Assembly: GCA_045598965.1 (NCBI GenBank) | Contig: JAZRVH010000033.1 | Span: 62,001 to 126,000 of the forward strand | Reading direction: 5' to 3' | Source of the DNA: RGIG426 sp045598965 | GTDB taxonomy: Bacteria > Bacillota > Clostridia > Oscillospirales > Acutalibacteraceae | DNA length: 64,000 nucleotides | Shown here: in pieces, positions 41,998-50,784 of the stretch | Position numbering within the stretch: the stretch's first letter is position 1 | Layout of the letters: every line of letters begins with the position of its first letter | Position numbers and translations under genes: made by a program | Notes under the pieces: model-generated | What the model was told of the DNA's origin: nothing | What the model saw: only the letters and a program-made list of their open reading frames with translations | The model's database searches: none

Positions 41998-42768
41998 ATG
42001 AAAGTGACATTGATTACCTACACGCCCCATCCGGAACAGACGATTGCTTCGGCGGCTCGACTTTGCTATTCGGCGGCGTCGATTGATGATTTACGTGAAA
42101 AAATGACAGAGGAAAAGGCGGCATCTTTTGTGGAGATGTTGTCCGAGCTCGGTCACGAAAGTCCGGTGGAACACGCTTCCTTTACTTTTGGAATTGAGGG
42201 GGTATCCCGCTCTTTGTTAGCCCAAATTACCCGCCACCGTATTGCGTCGTACAGCGTACAGAGCCAGCGATACGTCCGTGAGGCACAGTTTGAATACGTG
42301 TTGCCGCCGGAGATTGAGGCAGTGCCGGAGGCAAAAGCGGAATTTTTAGCGGCAATGGAAGAGGATCAGCGTCACTATGAGCGGCTGACCGAGATTCTTA
42401 TGAAAAAGCATGAAGCGGCGTTTTTGGCAGAGGGCAAGGATGAAAAAGATGCCCACCGTGCCGCTGAGAAAAAAGCCATTGAGGATGCTCGTTTTGTGCT
42501 TCCGAATGCTTGCTGTACAAAAATTTTGTTGACAATGAATGCCCGCAGTCTTCAAAATATGTTTCGTCAGCGTTGCTGTATGCGTGCCCAGTGGGAAATC
42601 CGTGAAATGGCGGAGCAGATGCTCAAATGCTGTGTAGAGGTGGCTCCCACGCTGTTTTGCAAAGCGGGGCCTGCTTGTGTGGCGGGTCCTTGCCCGGAAG
42701 GCAAAATGTGCTGTGGCAAGACGGCGGAGGTTCGTGCAAAATATGCGGCGATTAAGGGGCAAAAATAA
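41998..42768 (+). CDS. thyX: Flavin-dependent thymidylate synthase
   Basis: 256 residues from the ATG at 41998 (AAAAGGCGG upstream). ELGHESPVEHASFTFGIEGVSRSLLAQITRHRIASYSVQSQRYV holds the ThyX motif RHRxxSxxxxSxR and the conserved His of HxSP(V/L)EH. NARSLQNMFRQRCCMRAQWEIREMA follows. The C-terminal tail is rich in Cys (ACVAGPCPEGKMCCGK), which may bind a metal. It makes dTMP from dUMP with FAD and methylene-THF. It overlaps tmk by one base, so the two steps to dTDP are encoded together. Confidence 0.95.
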   Translation: MKVTLITYTPHPEQTIASAARLCYSAASIDDLREKMTEEKAASFVEMLSELGHESPVEHASFTFGIEGVSRSLLAQITRHRIASYSVQSQRYVREAQFEYVLPPEIEAVPEAKAEFLAAMEEDQRHYERLTEILMKKHEAAFLAEGKDEKDAHRAAEKKAIEDARFVLPNACCTKILLTMNARSLQNMFRQRCCMRAQWEIREMAEQMLKCCVEVAPTLFCKAGPACVAGPCPEGKMCCGKTAEVRAKYAAIKGQK

Positions 42769-43421
42769 TGGGAAAACTTTGTGTGATTGACGGGTTGGAC
42801 GGATGCGGAAAATCCACGCAACTGGAACAAATCCGCAAACGGCTTGCCGACCTCGGAGTGGAGTTTCGAGAAATCTCGTTTCCTGATTATGCCCAACCGT
42901 CCTCCGCTCTTGTGAAGCAGTATTTAGCCGGAGAATTTGGCGAGGATGCCAGTCCTTTTGCCGCTTCCTCGTTTTATGCCGTTGACCGATACGCCTCGTT
43001 CCAAAAATTCTGGAAAGGGGATTACGAAGCGGGTAAACTGATTGTTGCCGCTCGTTATACAACCTCCAACGCCATTTATCAGTTGGCACGTTCGCCTCGG
43101 GAAACGTGGGATGCGTTTCTTGACTGGATGGAGGATTACGAATACGAGAAGCTGGGACTTCCTCGTCCCGATGCGGTGTGTTTTTTGGATATGCCTCTTG
43201 CGGTATCTCAGCGGCTGATGACCGAACGGTATGCAGGGGACGAGAGCAAAAAAGACCTGCACGAGCGGAATGTGGCGTTCCTTGAAACGTGCCGCAAGGC
43301 GGCTCTTTACGCCGCAAAACGCTGGAACTGGACGGTGATTCCCTGCGGAGAGGGCAATTCGCCCTTTGCGATTGACACGGTGACGGATGCGATTATGCAA
43401 TGGCTTAAACCCTTTATTTAA
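42768..43421 (+). CDS. tmk: Thymidylate kinase (dTMP kinase)
   Basis: 217 residues. P-loop IDGLDGCGKSTQLEQI (residues 7-22); the more usual Glu before the Gly-Leu/Ile-Asp is Asp here. FAASSFYAVDRYASFQKF carries the DRY motif, and a lid region (YAGDESKKDLHERN) follows. It phosphorylates dTMP to dTDP. It begins on the last base of the thyX stop codon, forming a two-gene dTTP unit. Confidence 0.92.
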   Translation: MGKLCVIDGLDGCGKSTQLEQIRKRLADLGVEFREISFPDYAQPSSALVKQYLAGEFGEDASPFAASSFYAVDRYASFQKFWKGDYEAGKLIVAARYTTSNAIYQLARSPRETWDAFLDWMEDYEYEKLGLPRPDAVCFLDMPLAVSQRLMTERYAGDESKKDLHERNVAFLETCRKAALYAAKRWNWTVIPCGEGNSPFAIDTVTDAIMQWLKPFI

Positions 43422-43489
43422 GCGAGTTTACGTGGTGTAAAGTCGGTTGCCATTACACGCAATTTCTCCAAAAATGGGAGGATAAACAG

Positions 43490-44029
43490 ATGATTTATGT
43501 ATTTTTAGCAAACGGATTTGAAGAAGTGGAGGCCCTCACGCCCGTGGACGTTTTACGTCGTGGCGGCGTGGACGTAAAAACGGTAGGTATCGGCGGTAAA
43601 ACGGTTACGGGTTCTCACGGTATTTCCGTTTTGGCGGATTTGGAGGAATCGGAAATGGATGTGGCGTCGCTTTCCGGCGTGGTGCTTCCCGGGGGAATGC
43701 CGGGAACTAAACATCTCGATGCCTCCGAGACGGTGAAAACCGCCCTTGCCGCAGCCGATAAAAAAGGCGTGTTGATTGCCGCTATTTGTGCGGCACCGTC
43801 GGTGCTTGGCCATGCCGGTCTGCTTGACGGAAAGCGTGCAACCTGTTTTCCCGGATTTGAGGGAGAGCTTACGGGGGCAACCCTTTGCCATGACGTTGCC
43901 GTCACCGACGGCAACGTGATTACCGGCAAGGGAGCGGGAGCGGCGTTGCCGTTTGCGTTGGCGATTCTTTCGTATCTCAAGGGTGCTGAGATTGCCGCAG
44001 GCGTAAAAGCCGCCCTGCAATGCGAATAA
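43490..44029 (+). CDS. DJ-1/PfpI/YajL family protein
   Basis: 179 residues. MIYVFLANGFEEVEALTPVDVLRRGG with the conserved Glu near residue 12, SGVVLPGGMPGTKHL, and LIAAICAAPSVLGHAGLL with the nucleophilic Cys at 100, followed by TCFPGFE and VTGKGAGAALPFAL (here VITGKGAG). It belongs to the ThiJ/DJ-1 class: redox chaperone, glyoxalase or deglycase activities have been reported for members, with debate. GGGAGG precedes the ATG. It lies alone between tmk and mltG. Confidence 0.92.
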   Translation: MIYVFLANGFEEVEALTPVDVLRRGGVDVKTVGIGGKTVTGSHGISVLADLEESEMDVASLSGVVLPGGMPGTKHLDASETVKTALAAADKKGVLIAAICAAPSVLGHAGLLDGKRATCFPGFEGELTGATLCHDVAVTDGNVITGKGAGAALPFALAILSYLKGAEIAAGVKAALQCE

Positions 44030-44072
44030 TTTCACTGAACTGTTCAACTTACACCGAGAGGAGTGTCTTCCT

Positions 44073-45842
44073 GTGAGCGAATTTGATAACGGACAAAATC
44101 CGTTTGAAACGGAGGCGGAACGTGCCGCCCGTGAACGGAAAGAAAAAGTGGCGGGATTTCGTCTAAATATTGATCCCGATGTGTTGGATACACCGATAGA
44201 ATATACTCCGAAACGCAAAGCACCTCCTCTTCGTCCCCGTGACGAGGAGGAACCGGCCATTCATACGGTGCCGTCCTCGGCTCATCGGTCCTTTGCGTTG
44301 CCCGTTGAGGAGGAACAGCCGGTACAAAAATCTCCGGATGCGGTGAGTGCGATTGCCGCCGCCGTTGCCGCCAAGATGGATGAAGAAGGGGATATCGGCG
44401 AGTGGGAACGCCCGGACGATGCCGCCGACGTGACCGCTAAGGAGCAAGAAACGCCTTTTGCCGAGGAGCAAGAAACACCCTCGGAAGTGGAAAAACCGGC
44501 TTCAGAAGAGGAAGAAACGCCTTTCGTTGAGGAATCTGATGATTCTCCCTTTGACGTGCCGCAGGAAAACACATTGGAGGAACCGTCTTCCGAGGAAACG
44601 GCAGAGGAAACAACCGTTTTTGCAGAATCCGAGCCGACGGTTGACCCCAATGCACCGGTACGCATTTTGGATGAGGAGGATATTCCGGAACCCGTTGACC
44701 CGAACGCTCCCGTTCATATTGACGACGAGGAGGAGTACGAGGAAGAAGAACGCAAAAAGCTATCGTGTATGGGCGTGATTTTTTATCTCGTGTGTGTGCT
44801 GGCGGTGTCCTGCGTGCTGGCGTTTTTTGCGGTGACCGGCTCTTTGGATATGTTGGGACTGAACAAATCCGAACGAGAGGTTGATGTTCAAATTCCCCGT
44901 GGTGCAACCACCAAACAGGTGGCAGAGGTGTTGCACGATAACGGACTTGTATCTCGACCGTTCTTATTCCGTCTGTTCTCAAAATTCACTCACGCCGACG
45001 GTCAGTATCAGTCGGGCGTGTTTACGTTGGCTTCTAATTCCGGTTATCAGGGAATTATCGCCGAATTGCAAAATATGGGCGAACGTGACACAGTGGACGT
45101 TACCATCCCCGAGGGATACAACGTTTTGGAAATTGCCAACTTGTTAGAGGAGAATGAGGTTTGCTCGGCGGAGAGTTTCCTTACCGAACTGGAAGAAGGC
45201 GACTTTTCCGATTATGACTTTATTGCGGCCATTCCCGAAATCGGCAGTGGCACGGAGCATCCGTACCGTATTTATCGCTTAGAGGGATATCTTTTCCCCG
45301 ACACCTACACCTTCTATAAAGAGTGTAGTCCGGGAGCGGTCATCGAGAAATTCTTTGACAACTTTGATACCCGTGTGGATACTAAGTTAAAAACCGGTAT
45401 CAAAGCGATGGGAATGACGTTGGACGAAGCGGTGACGCTGGCTTCTGTGGTTCAGATGGAGGCGGACAACACGGTGGATATGGCGAAAATCGCCCGTGTG
45501 TTCCACAACCGTCTTGAAAATCCGGACCGCTTCCCGCATTTGCAATCCGACGTTACCAACGAATATGTCGAGCATTTCCAACCGGGTGCCGGCGAGGATA
45601 ACCCCACCTACCAAGCGTACAGCACCTATTTCTGTGAAGGCGTTCCTACCGGCCCGATCAGCAACCCGGGTCTTGCGGCACTTCGTGCAGTGGCGTATCC
45701 CAATGAGGATGACGATATTATCCGTTGCTTCTACTTTGCTACGGATACGAGCGTGGACCCGACAATCACGTACTATTCCGAAACGGATGAGGAACACGCC
45801 GCTATTTGCGAGCGATATGGCATCGGTATTTTCGGAGAATAA
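44073..45842 (+). CDS. mltG: Endolytic transglycosylase MltG with long acidic cytoplasmic tail
   Basis: 589 residues from a GTG start (GAGAGGAG upstream). The first 228 residues are cytoplasmic, very acidic and low-complexity (many EEETPF and EEQE units). One membrane helix follows at about 229-253. Outside are a LysM-like subdomain (VDVQIPRGATTKQVAEVLHDNGL) and the YceG/MltG catalytic domain: RLEGYLFPDTYTF, TLASVVQMEADNT with the catalytic Glu, HNRLENPDRFPHLQSDVT and PTGPISNPGLAALRA. It cuts nascent glycan strands and sets their length. Typical MltG lacks such a long tail; Firmicute forms often have one. The PBP gene follows. Confidence 0.94.
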   Translation: MSEFDNGQNPFETEAERAARERKEKVAGFRLNIDPDVLDTPIEYTPKRKAPPLRPRDEEEPAIHTVPSSAHRSFALPVEEEQPVQKSPDAVSAIAAAVAAKMDEEGDIGEWERPDDAADVTAKEQETPFAEEQETPSEVEKPASEEEETPFVEESDDSPFDVPQENTLEEPSSEETAEETTVFAESEPTVDPNAPVRILDEEDIPEPVDPNAPVHIDDEEEYEEEERKKLSCMGVIFYLVCVLAVSCVLAFFAVTGSLDMLGLNKSEREVDVQIPRGATTKQVAEVLHDNGLVSRPFLFRLFSKFTHADGQYQSGVFTLASNSGYQGIIAELQNMGERDTVDVTIPEGYNVLEIANLLEENEVCSAESFLTELEEGDFSDYDFIAAIPEIGSGTEHPYRIYRLEGYLFPDTYTFYKECSPGAVIEKFFDNFDTRVDTKLKTGIKAMGMTLDEAVTLASVVQMEADNTVDMAKIARVFHNRLENPDRFPHLQSDVTNEYVEHFQPGAGEDNPTYQAYSTYFCEGVPTGPISNPGLAALRAVAYPNEDDDIIRCFYFATDTSVDPTITYYSETDEEHAAICERYGIGIFGE

Positions 45843-45851
45843 AAAACGATT

Positions 45852-45899
45852 AAATCCTCCCATTTACGGGCAATCTACCTGTGAATGGGAGGATTTTTT
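45852..45899 (+). terminator. Terminator-like hairpin that holds the ribosome binding site of the next gene
   Basis: AAATCCTCCCATT (45852-45864) pairs perfectly with AATGGGAGGATTT (45883-45895), followed by a T-tract that runs into the start codon at 45900. GGGAGG, the ribosome binding site of the PBP gene, is inside the 3' arm, so folding would both stop transcription and hide the start site. Confidence 0.78.
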
Positions 45900-47516
45900 A
45901 TGAGAAAACGAGTGGGTATCTTGTGCGGGTTGTTTCTACTGATTGCCATTGGCTGTGGGTGGCGTGTCCATACTCTTCAAAAGGAGCAGACTCTAAAAGA
46001 AGCGGCTGTCGAGCAAGCTACCGTCACCGTCTCTATGGGAAAGACAAGGGGGACGATATACGATTGTCATCTGTCGCCCTTTGTCAATAACGACAGTATC
46101 TATGCAACCGCCATTGCTCCCACTTCTGCCGCCGAAAAACGAATTCGTGACGCTTTTGACCGTGAAACGGCGGCGTTGTTGCTCAAACGCTTGTCGGAAA
46201 AGAAACCCTTTTCTGTCAATTTTTCAGAGCCGCCCGCCATGTGCGACGGCATCCTCATACGCACCGTGCCGGTTCGCTATAGCGAAAAAACCTTTGCACC
46301 GCATATCCTCGGTTATGTAAATGAAAATGGCGGTGTGTGCGGGATAGAGGCGGCGTTTGATGAGCTGTTATCCTCGTATAATGGGGAAATAACGGCGACG
46401 TATGCTGTGGATGCTTACGGAAAGCCGATTGCGGGCACCAAACCGACGATTCACTCCACCATAGAGAAAAGCACCGGTGGTGTTGTGTTGACGCTTGACA
46501 AATCGATTCAGGCGATTGCCGAGCAGGCGGCAACGAAAATGACACGTGGAGCGGTGGTGATTTTAGAGCCGAAAACCGGCGAAATCCGTGGACTTTCGAG
46601 CGTTCCGTCTTTTCAGCCTCGAGAGGTGGACGTTGCGATGCAGTCAGAGCATTCGCCGCTTCTTAACCGGGCGTTTTCCGACTATAATTGCGGGTCGGTG
46701 TTTAAGATTGTGACCGCCGCCGCCGCTTTAGAAGCGGGCGTTTCGCCCGAAACAACCTTTTCGTGCGAGGGCGGATTTGCCCATGACGGCAATGTGTTTC
46801 ACTGTCACTATATTCTCGGTCACGGTGAACTTAATATGAAAGATGCCTTTGCCAAATCGTGTAACCCGTATTTTATTCAGTTGGCACTGAACGTGGGAGC
46901 AGAGGAGATCTACGATATGGCGGTGTCGTTCGGGCTTGACCGAGCATGGACACCGGCTGCGGGGCTGTCTACGTCAAGGGCAGTGCTGCCGTCCTTGAAA
47001 TCGTTACGTGCCTCGGAAGCGGCGTTATGTAATTTGGCGTTTGGGCAGGGGGAACTGCTTGCTACTCCCGTTCACGTAGCTATGCTCGCCGCCGCTGTTG
47101 CAAACGGTGGGTATATCTGTCGTCCCACGCTGGTGGCGGGAACGGTGGACGAAAAAGGAAGCTATATAAAAGCGGAGTTGTCGCCGCCCCAAGAGGTGTT
47201 TTCACAGTCCACGGCGAACGTGCTTGCCGATATGATGGAATACACGATGGAGGAGGGAACCGGGGCAAAGGGTCAATCGTATTATTTGCCTGCCGCCGCC
47301 AAGACGGGAACGGCGGAAACCGGGTGGTTCGAGGGAGAAAACGAGGTAATCCAACACTGGTTTACCGGCTATTTTCCGGCGAATGACCCACAATATGTAA
47401 TTACGGTATTGTGTGAAAACAGCGAGGCATCGGGAGAAAGTGCGGCACCGGTTTTTTCGGAAATATGCGACGAACTGTATTTGGAGTCACTTAAAAACAC
47501 GGTTGACAAACGATAA
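45900..47516 (+). CDS. Class B penicillin-binding protein (transpeptidase)
   Basis: 538 residues. The ATG at 45900 is preferred to an in-frame ATG at 45885, which lies before the ribosome binding site. A signal anchor (about residues 5-22) is followed by a short dimerisation region with GILIRTVPVRYSEKTFAPHILGYVNENGG. The transpeptidase domain has SVFK (S266 nucleophile, K269), SCN (S320-N322) and KTG (K468-G470). It lacks C-terminal PASTA domains. It cross-links peptidoglycan; the sequence fits the PBP2/FtsI/SpoVD class, and without PASTA domains the exact role (elongation, septum or spore) is open. The rnpB promoter starts within its last codons. Confidence 0.93.
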   Translation: MRKRVGILCGLFLLIAIGCGWRVHTLQKEQTLKEAAVEQATVTVSMGKTRGTIYDCHLSPFVNNDSIYATAIAPTSAAEKRIRDAFDRETAALLLKRLSEKKPFSVNFSEPPAMCDGILIRTVPVRYSEKTFAPHILGYVNENGGVCGIEAAFDELLSSYNGEITATYAVDAYGKPIAGTKPTIHSTIEKSTGGVVLTLDKSIQAIAEQAATKMTRGAVVILEPKTGEIRGLSSVPSFQPREVDVAMQSEHSPLLNRAFSDYNCGSVFKIVTAAAALEAGVSPETTFSCEGGFAHDGNVFHCHYILGHGELNMKDAFAKSCNPYFIQLALNVGAEEIYDMAVSFGLDRAWTPAAGLSTSRAVLPSLKSLRASEAALCNLAFGQGELLATPVHVAMLAAAVANGGYICRPTLVAGTVDEKGSYIKAELSPPQEVFSQSTANVLADMMEYTMEEGTGAKGQSYYLPAAAKTGTAETGWFEGENEVIQHWFTGYFPANDPQYVITVLCENSEASGESAAPVFSEICDELYLESLKNTVDKR

Positions 47517-47531
47517 AAATTCGGCTATACT
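47503..47531 (+). promoter_or_regulatory. Sigma-A promoter of rnpB
   Basis: Perfect TTGACA (47503-47508), 17-bp spacer and TATACT (47526-47531), just before the RNA 5' end; the -35 lies in the end of the PBP gene. Confidence 0.92.
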
Positions 47532-47538
47532 CATTTTT

Positions 47539-47868
47539 GTGAGTGAGCCGGATAGTCACGTGCCTTGCGGCATGAGGAAAGTCCGGGCATCACAGGGCAG
47601 GATAACGGCTAACGGCCGCCGAGGGTGACCTTAGGGAAAGTGCAACAGAGATATACCGCCCGCTTTGCGGGTAAGGGTGGAAAGGCGAGGTAAGAGCTCA
47701 CCGGCACGTAGGAGACTGCGTGGCCCTGCAAACCCTATCCGATGCAACGCCGACTGAAGCGATACGTTGACCCGACGTGCTTCGACGGGCGGCTTGAGCC
47801 GTTCGGCAACGAACGGTCGAGATAGATGACTATTCAAGACAGAACCCGGCTTACAGACTCACTCACGC
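47539..47868 (+). ncRNA. rnpB: RNase P RNA, bacterial type A-like
   Basis: The 5' GTGAGTGAG pairs with CTCACTCAC at 47858-47866 (P1). The conserved core elements are all present: GAGGAAAGTCCGGGC near the 5' end, ACAGAGATATACCGCC, a GTAAGGGTGGAAAGG segment, GAGATAGATGACTA and the 3' ACAGAACCCGGCTTAC. It is the catalytic RNA that trims tRNA 5' leaders. A consensus promoter lies just upstream and a strong terminator just downstream, so it is an independent unit. The exact ends are set from the P1 pairing. Confidence 0.97.
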
Positions 47869-47870
47869 TT

Positions 47871-47904
47871 AAAAAAGCACCGCTTTTGCGGTGCTTTTTG
47901 TTTT
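47871..47904 (+). terminator. Terminator of rnpB
   Basis: AAAAAGCACCGC/GCGGTGCTTTTT stem, short T loop and T-tract. Confidence 0.93.
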
Positions 47905-47942
47905 GATTTTTTATCTTTTTGCATAAGAGTAAGGGAGGAGGG

Positions 47943-48827
47943 ATGCTTGTGAAACGAACGTCTGTAGATTGGCGAGCACTTTTTTGCGGAGTGATTATCG
48001 GGGCTTTGGGGATTGCACCGGCGGTCAGCGGTGGGGCACTTGCCGCTTTGCTCGGGTATTATGAGCCGTTGCTTTTTGCCGCCGCACATCCCGTGAAAGC
48101 CTTAAAGACGAATGCCAAAACCTTGTTGCCGTTGGGTCTTGGAATCGTTGGCGGCATTCTTGTGTTTGGCCGTGTGCTGTGGTGGTTATTTGAGGCGTTT
48201 CCAAGCGAGATGCGGTGTGCGGTTGCGGGAGCATTAGTGGGAGCGTTGCCGGCGTTTGTAAAAGATACCGTTCGCAACACATTCGTTTCGATAAAGCACG
48301 TGACGGCGGCGATTGTAACGTGTATATGCGGGATATGGTTATTTTACGGTGGCAGTTTCCCGAACGTGGGAAATCCGCCTACCTTTTCGGAGTGGATGCT
48401 GTGCGGCGGAATCTATGCCATAGGAACGGTGGTCGTCGGCATAAGCTCCTCGTGCATTTTGCTGTCTATGGGAGCTTACGAATCGGTGCTTTTGGCCATT
48501 TCAGGCGGGGTGCCGGCGGCACTTTTGCCACTCGCTCTTGGATTTTTGCTGACGGCGGCCGTTGTCGTGTGTATAGTGAATTTCCTTTACACCAACCATA
48601 AAACCCTAACGCAATTTGCGGTGTTCGGATTTTTGGTTTCTTCCATTTTACCGGTTATACCGCCGCTGAAACCGGACAAATCGGGGGTTTTGTCGCTTAT
48701 GCTCGGCTTGTTGTGTGCGGCAGGGAGCATATGGATTAACGAAAGTTTTAGCGGAAAGGGGAATAACTTTACAGCAAAATCGTATTCCGCTCGTGGATTT
48801 TCAGTTGACAGCAGGGAAAAAGGATGA
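47943..48827 (+). CDS. DUF368 family membrane protein (polyprenyl-phosphate transporter type)
   Basis: 294 residues from the ATG at 47943; a GTG two codons later (47949) is better spaced from GGAGG and equally likely. About eight membrane helices. The DUF368 pattern is seen in the first part (FCGVIIGALGIAPAVSGGALAALLGYYEPLL, with the G-x-x-P-x-V-S-G-G motif) and an inverted-repeat counterpart later (VVVGISSSCILLSMGAYESVLLAI, then GFLLTAAVVV). DUF368 proteins were recently linked to recycling of undecaprenyl phosphate across the membrane (PopT). This fits the neighbouring wall genes mltG and the PBP. No promoter of its own was found after the rnpB terminator. Confidence 0.88.
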   Translation: MLVKRTSVDWRALFCGVIIGALGIAPAVSGGALAALLGYYEPLLFAAAHPVKALKTNAKTLLPLGLGIVGGILVFGRVLWWLFEAFPSEMRCAVAGALVGALPAFVKDTVRNTFVSIKHVTAAIVTCICGIWLFYGGSFPNVGNPPTFSEWMLCGGIYAIGTVVVGISSSCILLSMGAYESVLLAISGGVPAALLPLALGFLLTAAVVVCIVNFLYTNHKTLTQFAVFGFLVSSILPVIPPLKPDKSGVLSLMLGLLCAAGSIWINESFSGKGNNFTAKSYSARGFSVDSREKG

Positions 48828-48833
48828 TAAAAT
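48805..48833 (+). promoter_or_regulatory. Sigma-A promoter of the WWW-domain dockerin gene
   Basis: Perfect TTGACA (48805-48810), 17-bp spacer and TAAAAT (48828-48833). The -35 and spacer overlap the end of the DUF368 gene. Confidence 0.85.
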
Positions 48834-48869
48834 ATTCGTACAAATGTAATTATAAGGAGCGTGTAAACT

Positions 48870-50651
48870 ATGAACGGAAAACGGGGCAAGATTGCCCGTA
48901 TTGTCGCATTGATTTTGGCGGGAGTTATGATTGTGTTCTCTCTGCCGCTCATTGCGATGTCCTCTAACGCCGCCGGCGGTGCCGAAATTGCCGCAGAGCA
49001 TCGGCTGGGTTCCTGGTGGTGGTGGCCGCAGGATGGTTTTGACGAGACCGAATGCGAGAAATACCTGACGCTGTACCAAGAGTCCGGTATCAACGAGATT
49101 TACTTCTACGGCTATCAGTATTTGACCACCGAGGGCAATCGTGGAAAGCTTCACGAATTTGTCCAAAAAGCGATGGCACACGGTTGCCGTGTCGCTTTTA
49201 TGTACGACGGTTGGGCGGATTTGATTGACGGCGATACCTCCTATTTGACTGAAACCATCAAAGACGGTTTCCTTGCCTACAAAGAGGAGTATCCGAAAGA
49301 CGCCGTTTACGGTATGCACTTTGATATGGAGCCTTCAGGCGGTCGTCCGACCCAAAGCTTTGTCGATAACTTTATCGCTCCGTTGCAGGAGCTGCGTGAA
49401 GCAGGCATTTGGTGTGATGTGGACGTCAACGTCAACTGGGAGAAACGTGGCGGTGCCACGCTTACTTATGAGGGTGAAACCGGTCTGTTCAACATCCTCG
49501 CCAAATACACCGACACGATGAGCCTGATGTCCTATCGTACCAAAGCCGCCAACGTGGTTTCCTGCGGTGAGGAGTGCCTCGATGCGGCCATCAAATACGG
49601 TTGTCCGATTACCTTCGGTTTGGAAACCGATGACTCCGGTGAGGACGGTGTGGACTTCCACGCCTCCAACAAAACCAAGCTGTTCCAGGTCGTGGACGAG
49701 GTGTTCGAAATCCTCGACGGCAAAGAATTGCCCATTCCTTACGGTATGGCTATTCACCAAAACCGTTCGTTCTATAAACTGGCGGGGGATGTGCCGAACC
49801 GCACCACGCACGGGTCGATTGACGAGGATGCGACCACCACGAAATATGTGCGTACCACCGGCGAGTCGCAGACCACTACCCAAATCACCTACGACTTGGT
49901 GGAGACGGAGCTGTATCGCAAAATGGGCATGGACGAGTATTACGATATTACCTCGAACGGTGTGTCCATTAAACTTGAAGGCCTGTCTGAAGCCCTCGTT
50001 TCCGACTATGAGAAAAACGGCCCGATTTATCCCGATCAAGGCGAATATTACGAAGTGATGATTATGGGCGTTTCCGTGCAGTCGGATAACTACTATCCGT
50101 GCCTCATTGACAGCCGTGGCCGTGATATTTGGGCGGACAAAAAGGATTATCCGAACGGCACAGTAATTGCCAACTTCTTTGTTGGCTTCCCGCCGCAGGT
50201 TATTTCCCGTATCCGCAAAGTCATTGATTTCTCTCGCAACGGCAGCGAGGACAATATGGATGCCAAGACGAACACGCTGTTTGTGGCGTGCGACCGTGGA
50301 ATCGACTATCTTGACTTGCGTGGCGTTTCGGTGAAAGTTTACCGCAACCCGAACAAAGTGACCACTACGGCTACGCAGGAAGTGCCTACCGAGCCGAGCA
50401 AAGCCACCGACCCGACAAAATCCACCGAGCCGACAAAATCCACCGAGCCGAGCAAGGCGTTTCTTCTCGGTGACGCCAACAGCGACGGTTTCGTCAATAT
50501 GAAAGACGTGTTGGTGCTTCGTAAATTTATGGCCGGCTTTGAGGGTCAAATTGATATGTTTGCCGCCGATGCAACACAAGATGGAACTGTCAACTTGAAA
50601 GACGTGTTACTGCTGCGTAAATTTATTGCCGGTCTCATTGAGTCGCTGTAA
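48870..50651 (+). CDS. Secreted WWW/DxE TIM-barrel-like protein with C-terminal dockerin
   Basis: 593 residues; AAGGAG lies 10 bases before the ATG. Signal peptide about 1-33. The barrel-like domain (about 40-310) starts GSWWWW (W49-W52), continues EIYFYGYQYL, LHEFVQKAMAHGCRVAFMYDG, YGMHFDMEPS (D152, E154), CDVDVNVNWEKRGGATL, SLMSYRTK and ITFGLETDDSG. It shares these landmarks with the proteins at 2198 and 50920. A second domain (about 345-500, with GEYYEVMIMG and VSVKVYRNP) is shared only with the protein at 50920. A Thr/Pro/Glu/Lys linker and a two-repeat dockerin (DANSDGFVNMKD, DATQDGTVNLKD) end the protein. A glycan-active enzyme anchored to a scaffold is my inference; family unassigned. 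Confidence 0.87.
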   Translation: MNGKRGKIARIVALILAGVMIVFSLPLIAMSSNAAGGAEIAAEHRLGSWWWWPQDGFDETECEKYLTLYQESGINEIYFYGYQYLTTEGNRGKLHEFVQKAMAHGCRVAFMYDGWADLIDGDTSYLTETIKDGFLAYKEEYPKDAVYGMHFDMEPSGGRPTQSFVDNFIAPLQELREAGIWCDVDVNVNWEKRGGATLTYEGETGLFNILAKYTDTMSLMSYRTKAANVVSCGEECLDAAIKYGCPITFGLETDDSGEDGVDFHASNKTKLFQVVDEVFEILDGKELPIPYGMAIHQNRSFYKLAGDVPNRTTHGSIDEDATTTKYVRTTGESQTTTQITYDLVETELYRKMGMDEYYDITSNGVSIKLEGLSEALVSDYEKNGPIYPDQGEYYEVMIMGVSVQSDNYYPCLIDSRGRDIWADKKDYPNGTVIANFFVGFPPQVISRIRKVIDFSRNGSEDNMDAKTNTLFVACDRGIDYLDLRGVSVKVYRNPNKVTTTATQEVPTEPSKATDPTKSTEPTKSTEPSKAFLLGDANSDGFVNMKDVLVLRKFMAGFEGQIDMFAADATQDGTVNLKDVLLLRKFIAGLIESL

Positions 50652-50680
50652 TCGTCAAATTACACAAAGAAATCACTCAA

Positions 50681-50721
50681 AAACCCGAGCAGGGGAGTCT
50701 CTGCTCGGGTTTTCTTTTTTT
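50681..50721 (+). terminator. Intrinsic terminator
   Basis: AAACCCGAGCAG (50681-50692) pairs with CTGCTCGGGTTT, 8-nt loop and a long T-tract. Confidence 0.92.
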
Positions 50722-50784
50722 GATAAACGCTTGTATCAACGGTTTATAAGCGGTTAGCGGACGCTACCACTTTTCGTCACTTTG

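Noticed and set aside
41624..42010. Upstream extension of the dockerin/YD reading frame to 42010
   Set aside because: It would place a signal peptide in the middle of the protein and run through the promoter and leader RNA; the internal start with AAGGAGG is preferred.
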